Shown here: one piece after another, positions 36,182 through 47,540 of the stretch
How the letters are laid out: the number at the start of each line of letters is the position of its first letter
How positions within the stretch are numbered: the stretch's first letter is position 1
Assembly: GCA_026120035.1 (NCBI GenBank)
Contig: JALRME010000036.1
Coordinates: 1-64,000, forward strand
DNA: 64,000 bases
Reading direction: 5' to 3'
DNA from: Coleophoma eucalyptorum
Taxonomy: Eukaryota > Ascomycota > Leotiomycetes > Helotiales > Dermateaceae
The notes under the pieces: generated by a model
What the model saw: the letters and a program-made list of their open reading frames with translations, nothing else
Told to the model about the DNA's origin: nothing
Databases searched by the model: none
Made by a program: the position numbers and the translations under genes

Positions 36182-37005
36182 ATCGCAAAAGAGTATGTAG
36201 ACGACGTCATATTCAAGGCAAAATCTGTCAAGTTATGCGAACCACCGGCATATAACACAGCATGCCTGCGCCATTGTGAGAGACAAATTCTCAGAGCCCA
36301 AATCTACATGATGATGCCAAAATTCGAAACCACCATGATGCGAACTGATGAAGAGTTCAAGGTCACCAACATTGATGTCGCTTTTGCAACAATAGGATTC
36401 TTAACGATACAAGTCTTTGGATGCACTTTTTCGGGTGCCCTGATCTATTTTTTCTTCAATGCAGTAATAGAAGGCTCCGTCGAGGGAATGATACTCGACT
36501 ATAGTGATGATAAGAAGAGACGGGAAATAACAACTGCACTGGACTTTGTAAGTTCAATTTTGTTTTATGACCGGCTTCAGATAGCCAATGCTACAATTTC
36601 TCTTGAGTTTGTTGGGTAATGTAGGAAACAACAGTGGAATTCATGGAGTCCATTTAATCATTGGGATATTGATGTCATAATTTTCTTGGGGAGTTTTTGG
36701 CAATCGAGGAAGCAATATTACGAGTTTCCCAGCCGATCCAGTATCCCACAATCGATTAAATTAGTACCTGGAGGCTCACTGTTTCATACCAGGTTAAATT
36801 TACACCAGCTTATATTTCTGCTGCGATGGCTGTTCATTTCATATATCGACTCTTTATGCGGAGTTTGAAAAAAGACCTGGGTCGATTTATTCGTGTTGTT
36901 TTGAACCTTGTCTGGATAGGAATGCTTCTCGGAATCCTTTTTTCTTTCCGCGTGGAGCATCTGTTGAAGAGAGCTAGGAATGAGCTCCCAGCAGAACCAT
37001 GGTGA
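36182..37005 (+). CDS. Unrecognised membrane protein, 5' end not found
   Basis: Three segments join in phase: 36182-36547, 36635-36740 and 36809-37005, together about 222 residues ending RNELPAEPW and a stop. Splice signals are GTAAGT/ACAG and GTATCC/ACACCAG, with introns of 87 and 68 nt. The first segment opens directly after an acceptor-like CATACAG (an in-frame TAA lies just upstream). Its distinctive text includes KLCEPPAYNTACLRHCERQ and NIDVAFATIGFLTIQVFG. Two hydrophobic spans are seen, one there and one at VLNLVWIGMLLGILFSF. I do not recognise the family. Without a start exon it may be a truncated or decaying gene. Confidence 0.35.
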
Positions 37006-37297
37006 ACCAAAATCAATCTGATGCTTTATTGTCGAGGAATTTAAGTCTGGAAATTGCGAACTTCTGAGGAGATGGTAAATTGAAACATACTTGCATCGTG
37101 TTTCAAATATTACTTGTCGCGGTTTTTAACACAGTATGGGCATGAAATGCATACATGCAGAAATTTTCTTTTGTTCAAAATATTATTCGAATCTTTGAAT
37201 ATTGGCTTCTATTTTTGCCTTTCAATAACTCTCTCATTGGGCCACACCTGCGCCTATGAATCCAACGTCGATTTTTGTTCAATTGGCTGAATGGTTA

Positions 37298-39563
37298 TCA
37301 AAACTGGCCAGGTCCATCCAAAGCCAAGATAGCAAAATGACCTCCAACTCTGCAGAAGTCCACGTATTAGCATCTAAACTAGAAACTTTGCTAATAAAGA
37401 CTTACACTGGCCTATTCCTCCAACTATCATAACCTCCTACGAGATCACCTGAGCCCCCAATCAGGCCTCCACTTCCAGGAACAGCATACCAGCGATCACT
37501 AAAGGGAGCTGTGTTCAACCCATTCGTCAAAAAGGCCCAAATATTGTTAATGAATAAATCTCTTGTGCTATCATTATCACCAGGCGATGCTGCAGCCGCC
37601 CAGCTCGTCCAGAAAGTCGAACTCCAGTCGACTCGGCTATCAAGTGGAACTCCCGCTTCGCCCTGGATAGTTGGATAATAGTCTGCAAGCATGGAAAATG
37701 CTCCGGAAGGGAAAGTTTCCAAACCAAAGATAATATCAGGGTATACGTTGAAGACGACAGCATAGTCCGTGTCGCTAGCAAACTCGACGTCGGTTCCATA
37801 CTGAAGCATGAAATGTGTCTTCGAAGAATCCAGAGCAAGACCGTTGGTGTAAAGCTCGTCAGCAAAGCTTACACCGGTACTTGAATACGATGTATCATTG
37901 AACAAGACTCCATAGGCGTTGAGTGCAATAGCTGCTTTGATAGCCAGGTTGGTTTGGTTTGCAAGTGCCCCACAGCAGTCATTGGTAGCTAGTTGGACTG
38001 GTTCATCGAGACCGTCGCTACTGAGATAATCCGCATACTTTTGGAAGATTGACTGATATTTACTCCCCCAGTCATAGTTGCTAGTTGCCGTTATGTATGC
38101 ATACGCCAGGAGTATGATGTTACCTGATTCTTCCACTGGCATGTCCTCCTCTACTTGATCGTCATGCCCGGTCGCATTTGGATAGTGCGTTCCAATGTCA
38201 TGGATTGCAAATGCCTATACGGTCAACATTCTGCTTTTAAATTCAAATTTGCCATTACTCACTTGTGTCCAAGAACCACTTTCTGTGTACTGGAGAACCG
38301 GCTCTAAGAGCAAGCGGATGTACTCAGGTGCAATAACATAGAAAATCGGGAAAGCTGGAAAGATTACATCCAGTGTGTTGACATTTCCATCGCTCGAAAT
38401 TTCCTTCATGAAAGCCATCACATCGCTCGTATCAAGCGTGTCATTTGGAATGGTTAATTCGGTACCACCAAACGCCTGACGTGGCGTCAAAGTAAGGATA
38501 TCGGAGTAGTTTGTACCAGCTGATGCCGTTGCCTTCTGTTCCAACGAGGCGTCAAAAGTCAAGGATTCGGAGTAAGCGGCTGAATAATCGCTCAAGAAAT
38601 AAGATACTGCAGAAGCAGTATCTGGATATGTCGCTCGATAATACCCCGTTCTTGCATTTCCAAGATAATTGATGGCCTGTTCTCGGACGTAGCCTATCGC
38701 GAAGTTAATAGATGCCGATGAAGTCTGGCCGAGATCATAAGCCAGGGCTACAACGTCTTCAGAGCCGAAAGTACTGGTGTTTCCGCTGAGGCTTCCTGAA
38801 CTTGCGAAACTGTCTCGCACTGTGGTTGCAGCGCCGGATGCAGATGATACCGTATTTGCTGAATCTGCGGCCGCTGCCAGTACTGTCTCTCCCCACAAGG
38901 CTTGGCTCAACGTAGTCTCAGAATATGTCGCGGCACCCGCAACAGAGAGTTGAAATAGCGTCAAGTTGCCAGACATAGTCAGCTGAGAAACAGTACTCCC
39001 TGACTGTCCAGTCCATAATTCATCTATATCAGAGTAGATCTGGATGTCATGTGCTTCAGAGCTGGAGGCAGAGATTGTAACATAGCTGAAAGGCAATGAT
39101 TGGCGAAGATAGTTAGTTGGTGAGACAGGAGAGAAAAAGTCAATAGTGAAAGTCACCGACCCTGCGGTTAGTCCAAAGATGGAATGAGTTGATGAGTAGG
39201 TGGCGCTATTGACTGACGCCTCAACCGCTGAGTCCACGGAGCCTGGCACTCCGAAAAGCTTGTATGTAGTTCCATCTACCCGCGCTAATATGCCCAAAGA
39301 AAGATCTTGGCCTTTCCAAAACTGAGGCGTGGCCGTTGGTAGATTTGCTACCTGGTCGCCAGGAAGCCATACTACAATAGTGCATGAGTCATGGTTGCAA
39401 AATGGAAAAGATCTCGTGTATCTGGCTTACAAGACAAGTACGGGTTTCTAACAGCTAAAGGATAGCTTGGAGCGTGGATGGGGCTATAAGTTGGTGTCGC
39501 AACGACAGTTTCATACGCACCCAGAAGAAATTGTACAAAAGAATGCTTCAATGAGAGCTGCAT
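37298..39563 (-). CDS. GtaA-like glutaminase, secreted
   Basis: Model: complement(join(37298..37349,37406..38214,38263..39371,39431..39563)), 700 residues. The start MQLSLKHSFVQFLLGAYETVVA is a signal peptide. It is followed by the family opening PTYSPIHAPSYPLAVRNPYLS, then WLPGDQVANLPTATPQFW. The middle holds MKEISSDGNVNTLDVIFPAFP. Then come HDIGTHYPNATGHDD, MPVEESGNIILLAYAY and GALANQTNLAIKAAIALNAYG, ending RNRPV|VGGHFAILALDGPGQF, where the last 17 codons sit on a separate 52-nt exon. This is the domain order of the fungal GtaA glutaminase family (DUF5127/DUF4965/DUF1793), which releases ammonia from extracellular glutamine. Several Asn-X-Ser/Thr sites suit secretion. Confidence 0.9.
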
Positions 39564-40287
39564 GATGTATGTAATAGTTTGGAATTAAAATATACAATGA
39601 GACCAACAAATAAGGGGGACAGCAGAGTTTCCGTCTGATATATCAAGCGTTCCTGGCTTGCTGGAAAAGTCGGCGCCATTCGCTTATATTCATCCAGCCT
39701 GCATTGCAGTTTCCACAGTGACAACTGAGCGTGCAGGCTATTGTAGATCTCGTATAGGACCCGTGAAGCTAGGTGACATTGTCCTACGCCGTCAGGTCAC
39801 ATCAGGCTTAAGTCTCCCGACGTCTGATTTGTTCACTTTGCATCAGACGAGCACGCGTGGTCGACAGCTGACCCTTGCGCGCATGCGCAACTGAAATGGT
39901 GTGTTGGTCCAAGAACGAACCCCGCCTTGCTTGCTTACCATAGTCTTTCATTTGTTGTATAAACCGATTCACTTCCACACTTCTGATATTATGTCAAAGC
40001 TCCAGTTAGGTTACTGTGGAGAAGTTGTGGGTATTTTTAAGGCTGGGGTACCTTACTGGTCGTGTCGAGCGGAGCGAATAGCAACATCTTACGTGAAAAG
40101 ACGCAAGACGCTAATAATGACGCAAAACACCGCATGCCTTAGCAATGGATGTATGTCTCTAGCACTTACATGAGAATTCCACAGCTTTAGCGAAACAACA
40201 ATGCCGGCTTGGGTGGATACATGGGCTCGGGACTTTTGTACATATATACTGATCCACGATCTGCGCTAGGCATTCCCTAAGATCCAT
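39564..40287. other. 720-bp spacer
   Basis: Promoter of the glutaminase-like gene and 3' flank of the next minus-strand gene. Short open frames only. Confidence 0.5.
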
Positions 40288-42306
40288 TTATAATAACGGC
40301 ACTTGTCGATTGTCTTGTCCGCGATACTGGTCTGGATGTTGATACTGACTCTGAGTACCATCGCCACTATGCTTGAACATCCGAGTTCTCATCCCAGAAA
40401 TGTAAAGACTTCCTGCGTCTTTGCCCTTCTTAGTGATTTCAAATTCTTCGACACTTTTCCCTGAGAAGATAAGGGTATCGGCATCGATCATGCAAAAGTC
40501 ATCGTAGATGCCTGAGCTGACCTTCCCTTGTTTCTTGACCACAGTGAGCCTCCACATTTCTATGCTTGAATCGTCAACATCGCGATAAACTCCTGTCGGA
40601 AGAAGTCGAGCTTCCCATGTACTTTTATCGTCGGACATGGCTTTTAACTTCCCATAAATTGGTAGAAAATTTGTGCCATTGGAGATCCAATCTGTAATAA
40701 GAATCCCTGGGCCGTGATCATCTACTTCCAGAGAAAGAGACCAATTTGAAGGAGTAGAAAGGTCGCCAGCAGCAGACCAATGCCCAGCATAGATCTTCCG
40801 AGCTTCCCTCCTCATTTGTACTTCGATAGTTGACACTACGTTTAAGTGTAATCTTTCTAGCAATTCCAGCAGTGCTCCAGCATCACCAGCGACCAAGATG
40901 CTAATACCAAGGCCAAATTCTGGTACGATTGCTATGCTGGAGAAATATCCGGGTAATGAACCGCCTTTAGTGACAACATCTATTCCTCTCCCATCCGGTG
41001 TCAATTTTGTTGAACGCAGCATCTCCCATGGCATCTAGAGAAGTTTTAGGGTGGTCCCTTCATAGCCTTTGAATTTTAACTTACTCCATATGCAGAATTA
41101 GTTCCACCTGTCCAGGAATGTGGCTTCATCCATGAATTTATCACGGCTTGAGGCAGGAGCTGGGCAGTGAGTATAGAGCGAAGATACTTGGAAAAGTCAT
41201 TCGTGGTGCAATAGATACCCCCGGAGCTGGTCACGACATCAGATGAAGCTTTAGTACTGTTAAATGACAGGAAACTTACGGCGTATCCGCTCCCAGTTCA
41301 ACTGCCCAAGCATGGTGACCGTAAGGGATGATGCCTTCGGCATCTTTTGGCTTGGAAGTCCCAGTATGATTCATACCTAAAGGCCTAAGTATAAACGATG
41401 AAATAACGTCTGAGAATGATTTGTTCGTGGCCCTTTCAAGGACCTGTCCAAGCAGAGAAAAGCCAACATTGGAATATGTTGAACGATCATTTGGTTCAAA
41501 TACTTTTGGCTTAGACCTAGCAACAGTAATTATTTCTGGTGAAATTGTTAGCGAGGGCCTTTTCACAATATCAGAATCAACAGAGAAATTACCTGAACCT
41601 TTACAAGGTCTGTCATATATATTTTTCATACACGGTACTTCAAAATTTTCCTCAATAGGTGGGAACCCATAAGCTACGAAATCTTCCGGGGCTTTTATAA
41701 AATCTGGCCAGAGCTCCTTATTTGCTACGAGATCTGATATGCTAGCTAACGTTGTATAGCGAGTCAGCATGATTTCAGTCCCTAAGAATGCATCTACTTA
41801 CTTCCTCTATATATTCCACTCAACTGGCTCATCAAAGAACGAACGGTTATCTGGTCCCACTGCACGAATGGCCATCCCTTCTCCCCTTCCATCAACTCTG
41901 GAAGCCATTTCGTAACTGGATCATCGAGTGCAATACTCTTTTCCAACAAAATAGCATAGGCTGTAAAGCTCTTTGAAATACTCGCCACTCTGAATGCAGT
42001 ATCACCTGAGACCTCGGAGGGCTCTGAATCCGTATACTTTCCAAGTAGCGGGGCAGTATGATAATGCTCCCATATGGTTTCATTGCGTGTAGTGACCTGT
42101 ACGGCAAATGAAGTGGTGCTTGCATTCCATCCGTCCGGGCCTAAGAGCATAGCATCCATCAAATCATCGAGCTTCTCTCCAATTGCCCCGAAGTTGCCGG
42201 CATCAAGAATGCGATCTACTGTCGGCCAGGCAGGGCCGGGCGCGTAGCACTCTCCAGCCACGGTCCTCAAGAAGGCAAGGGCATAGAAGCCGTATAAAAA
42301 GATCAT
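40288..42306 (-). CDS. Secreted beta-lactamase-like serine hydrolase
   Basis: Model: complement(join(40288..41034,41085..41226,41280..41745,41802..42306)), 619 residues. The signal peptide MIFLYGFYALAFLRTVAG is followed by a class C beta-lactamase/penicillin-binding-protein fold. The S-x-x-K catalytic tetrad is SISK (Ser109, Lys112), the Tyr motif is YSNVGFSLLG, and a Gly-rich strand VVTKGGSLPGYFS stands where the third motif is expected. A beta-rich C-terminal domain of about 200 residues follows. This two-domain form is common in secondary-metabolite and wall-associated fungal hydrolases, where the enzymes act as esterases, transacylases or peptidases and not as true beta-lactamases. Introns are 56, 53 and 50 nt. 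Substrate not predictable. Confidence 0.85.
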
Positions 42307-43006
42307 GTTGGGCCTTCACGCAGCAGATTAAACACACTTGAATGAGAACCTTTGTTTACTGTCGTTGCTGCACGACGGATTCGAATCATGTCATTCAAGC
42401 ATCGGTACAATATTACGCCGTCTTTCAATCTAGCGAGTAAATGGAAGCAGCCAGGTAGCCCTCGAGGATTTGCAGTGGTTGTCACAACCGATAGCCTACT
42501 ATAAGATTCTGTGGATTCCACCTCAACTCTACTATTCAATCGCTTTGATGAGCTATGGCACTGCGTTTCCTGTTCTTGAGTAAGTTATTAAATTCAGTAG
42601 AAGAATTACGAACCTGATATTTGGATACATGGATTACAATTAAGAAATCGCGTCGCTGCGGCAATTGATAGTTCGAGTTGTTTTAAATTGTAACATTACT
42701 CGGGGTTGTAAAAAACTGCCTTACAGCTTTCCCTCATCTGCAGAAATGAATGATACGGTTTTCTATAATAAAGTCTTCGCCAACGATGGCGGCAATCGCC
42801 GTTGAACTGCCCATATCAGTTCATCCCACTTTTGCGTTGACCACTTGCTTATCCTGGTCATCTACCTATCTTAAGGAATTTCATCAGCGACCTGGTATCA
42901 GAGGAGACCATTTCCCCATTAGAGAATTTTCGTGTGCAACCTTTGAGGCACGAAAGACTGTTGCGCGGCATAGGCGAGAGGCTGTTCTTGGCTATACTTT
43001 ACTACA
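42307..43006. other. 700-bp divergent promoter region
   Basis: Between the divergent serine hydrolase and the DUF3445 gene. Nothing else recognised. A minus-strand open frame at 42303-42539 has no resemblance and overlaps the hydrolase start. Confidence 0.5.
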
Positions 43007-44406
43007 ATGGCCGCTATTGAGATCCTGCTAGCATGCTTGGCCTTGGTGCTCTTAATACTGACATTGTGGAAGTCTGCAACGACTCAAAAACCACCGGTAA
43101 GTCTTATCAGCTCATAAAGCCTTAGGAGTTTCTTGGAAGAATATAGAAAATTTTCCAAACATCAATCTTCCTGTATAGATTTACATTCATTGAATCTGTC
43201 ACATCAATTATCAATAAACTAATTTCTGGTTCAACCAGAAACCCATATCAACAAGCGCACATGATGGTACCGAAACGAAACGAAAGATAGAGGTGCCATA
43301 CCCAGAAATCGAGCCTCTCCCAGAATTTCATTGGGAAGACACTTTGCCGTTGAAGATTCGCCCTTTCAGACCAAAATACTATCTCACAATGGGTATTTAT
43401 GACTTTCTCGATCAAAAGACGAAGACTAAAGTACCATAGCACTTTCCAAGTCTCATGCCTCTGAATTGATAGAGATAGATAACAAGTATCTCGAACGAGT
43501 CAACCTTCGGAAGCGACTCCTTAACGAAGAAAGAGAGACGTGCCTAGCTGCTTTGGATAGCTCCAAACCCGCCGTGGATGAGTTCTATACTTGGATGATC
43601 GGAACATATCTACCAACCAGATACCCACTTTTGTTCAAGATCTCAAATATCTCGAGGCTTCTCAATACCGCGACAGGGGAGCTGATACCACTAGATCCTC
43701 CTTCAACACCGGTCGCAGCTCTGGAAATTCTTGGAAGAACAATTGAAGACGATCTTAATTTCTTGTTGCCGGCCGATGATGGTGATGGGTATTCCTTACA
43801 TGGGACCGTAGCTTGCTTTGTGAATGGTTTTAGTATGGCGAAGCTATTGAATGTCAAGCTGAGAGATATCCACAAGCCCGTGCCTTCATACAAAGAAAAG
43901 CTTGAGCTGAGTATGGACCGCTTTTTTGAGCGGTTGGAGGTTGGTACCTTCGTAAAGCGTGCAAATGTATGTCCTATTCAAGCTGTGTGAAATGCTTAAG
44001 ACTGACTTGTCGACTAGTGGGCTATGAATCTGTCATCAGACCTTTTCTCGACAAGTGGGAAACACAACCATGAAGATCAGGACGACAACGACTTACCACA
44101 AGACAGTGATCCTAGCAAGGTATCCCTCCCAACCAGTCATATTAGTACGAGGAGTCACACTAAGCAAAAAACTAGACATACTTGCGTTGTGAACGACAAG
44201 TTCTGCACAGGCTGCCAAAGACTAAAGCACTTCTGTTGTCAACCAGAACCTATCAATATCCACTATCCGATATTAAGGCCGAAGGCTTGGGCCCAGAACT
44301 AGTTGAAGCAATTGACGGCTTGAAGAAGGGAAACGCACCGGGAATCCACTTTTATAAGAGAGCTACGATCTGGAGTGAAAGTATAAAGAGTTATTTGAAA
44401 GACTAG
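43007..44406 (+). CDS. DUF3445 protein, heme-dependent oxidative N-demethylase-like
   Basis: Model: join(43007..43096,43239..43392,43440..43966,44018..44119,44176..44406), 367 residues. An N-terminal membrane anchor (MAAIEILLACLALVLLILTLW) precedes the DUF3445 core: IRPFRPKYYLTM, LIEIDNKYLERVNLRKRLL, YTWMIGTYLPTRYP, HGTVACFVNGFSMAKLL, SMDRFFERLEVG, KRANWAMN, LRCERQVLHRLPKTKA and GLKKGNAPGIHFYKRA. Family knowledge: a bacterial member (HODM) is a heme enzyme that demethylates dimethylamine. Fungal members are mostly uncharacterised. Introns are 142, 47, 51 and 56 nt, with branch points such as CACTAAGC and GACTAAAG. The last exon must start at ACATACTTGCG for TYLRCERQ to read. Confidence 0.85.
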
Positions 44407-45450
44407 AATTTCATATATACCGTAGAGAGAGTCGGTAGATGGTCATCATCTTCAAAAATTAGAATCGGGATCTTTAGAGCCGCCTTAGCGCTTGCTTGAT
44501 TCTAGCATGCGACGTTGCGAATTGCAGGATGTAATCATCTTCGGTTTTTTTTCCTAAGAAAGGAAGTAAGCCCTTAGAATTACCCAGCGGTTCTGGTGTG
44601 TTTATGCCGATATTCCTAAGATTTGCTGTCTGGATAGATTTTGGGGGTCTGGGTAAGCGAGAAATATTTAATCATTTACGGTAGTAAGCGATGTATACAA
44701 TATTACAGCTCCAATCCTCACTCAAGTTGATTTGGTAATACTTAGTTCAGCCAGCGATGATATACCTTGGGACTCTACTACCCTCTTGAAGCTATGATTG
44801 GTTATTACCAAACATAGCTCTACAATGCGGGGGTTTCAAATTATTCGCTCCTGCGGGGCTGTAGCTCAACAAATACTTCTCGTCGACTATGGTCATAACA
44901 TGCCGGTTAGTAGTTTCATAGCGGAGATCCATACGAGAACTCCTAACCAGAGCCACACTTGCTACATAATTGTAATTTGAACCAACCGGCTTTCTAAGAT
45001 CCGAAATCTTGCGATAGATAACTGAACTGCGCATCAGCTGATCAATATCCTGACCAAGAAATGGGTTGATATCTCAAGTATGCCAGACCTGCGGATTTCT
45101 GAACCAAGCGGTCCAATGATTCGAAAGAAATCTTGAATAGCGCACCGTTTGTCATGAATACTGCAGCAGCCACAGCCTAGAAAGGAAAGCAATCCGTAGA
45201 AAGTGATTACCGTCTCCCTTGGCAATTGAGAGGCTTCCCCGCTTACCCCACGCTGCAGCTCATTTACCCCGTCCAAACTTGAATGCGGGGGACATTTAAT
45301 AGCATTGCTCTGGAACCTGAGAAAGTGACTTTCTTAGTACCTGGTATTTTATTCTCGTTGCTATTGTGACAAGAGTTCGAAAGCGTTTTCATTCCTTATA
45401 ACGGAGTGCTAGTGTTTTGCAATACAGGAGTTACCGTTTCCAGATCCACC
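44407..45450. other. 1-kb spacer, promoter of the MFS transporter
   Basis: No gene recognised. Short minus-strand open frames at 44792-45034 and 45034-45276 have no resemblance. Moderately AT-rich. Confidence 0.5.
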
Positions 45451-47194
45451 ATGGCTAGACCTAGAGCCCTGAAGATACGTGATGATCGACGTACCAAAGC
45501 AGCAGATCTTACTCTGCGGGAATCAATATTTCCACTGTGCTTGGTTACTGTCCTTTTTTTCCTCTGGGGCTTTTCCTATGGCTTGTTAGATACGCTTAAT
45601 AAACACTTCCAAAACACGCTTCACATCACTATAGCAAGATCTTCGGGGTTACAGGCCGCTTACTTTGGGTAAGAATCTACTTCATAAGCGTCTTTCTCTC
45701 TCTCTCTCTCTTTCTTATATATCTATATATTCTATAGGTCTGGGCTGACTGGATTACTTTCATAGAGCTTATCCGTTAGCTTCGCTAGGGCATGCAAATT
45801 GGATTCTCCGGCACTATGGCTACAAAATGGTTTTCATCTGGGGTCTTTGTCTGTACGGTGTTGGAGCTTTAATCGCCTGGCCATGCATTGTGTACCGATC
45901 CTTCGGCGGGTTCTGTGCGGCAATTTTCATCATCGGCAATGGCTTGGGCTCACTTGAGACAGCGGCCAACCCTTATATCACAGTCTGCGGGCCTCCTCGC
46001 TACTCGGAAATCCGCATCAACACTTCCCAAGCCTTCAATGGAATTGGCACTGTCGTTGCTCCCGTTCTCGGGAGCTACGTATTCTTCTTGAAAACAGGTG
46101 AAGATGCTAAAGCCTTGCGGAACGTACAATGGGTCTACCTCGCAATCGCCATCTTTGTGTTTCTGCTCGCCGGTGTCTTCTTCTTTGCAAATATCCCCGA
46201 GATTACTGATGCGGACATGGAGTATCAGGCAACAGAGACGCACGGTGATCTTTCAGTTAAGCCTTTCAGAAAACAGTATCGATTATTTCATGCGTAAGTT
46301 TCCTTGGTCCATTATTGTAGTCTGACACTATTTGATTCCTCAATTCTCTTGCGTCTACATTGCAGCGCGATCAGACTAAAAGAAAATAGTGCCTTCGCTC
46401 AGTTTTGCTATACTGGATCCCAAGTAGCAATAGCGAGTTACTTTATCAACTACGTGGTACAAACTCGGCCGAATACAGACTCAGCACTTGCAGCTAAGTT
46501 CTTAGCTGGAGCTCAGGGTACATTTGCACTTGGAAGATTTGTAGGTGTAGGACTCATGAAGTATATCAAGGCTCGTTACGTCTTTCTTGGTGAGTCAATG
46601 CAACTCTATTTTTTTCCTCTATCGGACTGTGAGTGAGCACTAACATGCCTGTAACTATAGTCTATCTTACCTGCTGCATCATATTTATCGCGCCAAGCAT
46701 CACGCAACGAGGTAGCACGGGCATGGCAATGCTCTATATAACACTCTTCTTTGAAAGCATCTGCTTCCCAACAATCGTAGCCTTAGGTAAGCCATAAGAA
46801 TCATACCTTGACAAACTACAACCACTAAGCCACAAACTTAGGTATGCGCGGACTCGGCAAATATTCCAAGAAAGGGTCCGGATACATTGTTGCTGGAGTA
46901 TCAGGAGGAGCCTGTATTCCGCCTCTTTTGGGAGCAGCCGCCGATGCAAATAATAAAAATGTCGCTCTGGCTATGGTTGTTCCTTTAATGTTTTTTGTTG
47001 CGGCAGAGAGCTATGCTCTAGCGGTGAACTTTGTACCTGCGTATCGAGACGTTGCGGATAAGTTTGCCACGACCGATATTGGGCTTCGAGATGCAGGCAC
47101 TATAGATGAAGAGAGTAGTCCTGGGGCTGTTGCTGGGGATGAGAAGATTCCAGGAGTACAGCATGATGAAGCAGCTGCAACAACAAAGGTCTGA
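45451..47194 (+). CDS. FucP-type MFS sugar transporter
   Basis: Model: join(45451..45668,45766..46293,46390..46589,46661..46786,46842..47194), 474 residues. The ATG at 45451 has an ideal fungal context (CCACCATGG). An in-frame GTG upstream is not needed. The protein is hydrophobic with the usual 12-span pattern and FucP signatures: FFLWGFSYGLLDTLNKHFQ, AAYFGAYPLAS, GNGLGSLETAANPYITVCG, INTSQAFNGIGTVVAPVLGS, AFAQFCYTGSQVAIASYFINY and GSGYIVAGVSGGACIPPLLG. The family imports L-fucose and related hexoses with protons at the plasma membrane. Intron 2 has an earlier in-frame acceptor (46365) that would add eight residues; I chose 46389 because it gives the conserved LFHA-AFAQF join. Confidence 0.85.
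45690..45712 (+). repeat. (CT)n microsatellite in intron 1 of the transporter
   Basis: A CT dinucleotide run within the 97-nt first intron, followed by a TATA-like run. The intron still has a good branch point (GGCTGACTGG) before its CATAG acceptor at 45765. Confidence 0.75.
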
Positions 47195-47540
47195 GGGAGC
47201 TGGGGGCTGCAATGTTCTTAGAGTGATAAGTATGTAGATTCCGTGATCATCACCTGCATGATGTCTCTGCCACTAAATCACTAGTCGGGTAGAACCTTGG
47301 AAAATACCGTAATTTCTGCACTAGGCGTAACCCTCGAAACCGCGGGGTATGGTCGGAGTGCTCTTGCTCTTGGTCTCTGGATTTGTTCGAGGAATCTTAC
47401 TGTTGTCGGCTCAGCGACTGAACATATCTGAGAAATTATTACGTTCCTGTATTTGATATACTCCAAATAGTCATGATTTCAAACGGAAGAGTGTTTTTAA
47501 ATACATGAGCATGGATTAATTTGGTGCGCAGCCCTATCAT
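47195..47540. other. 346-bp convergent 3' spacer
   Basis: Between the stops of the MFS gene (plus) and the S33 peptidase (minus). No structure noticed. Confidence 0.5.
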
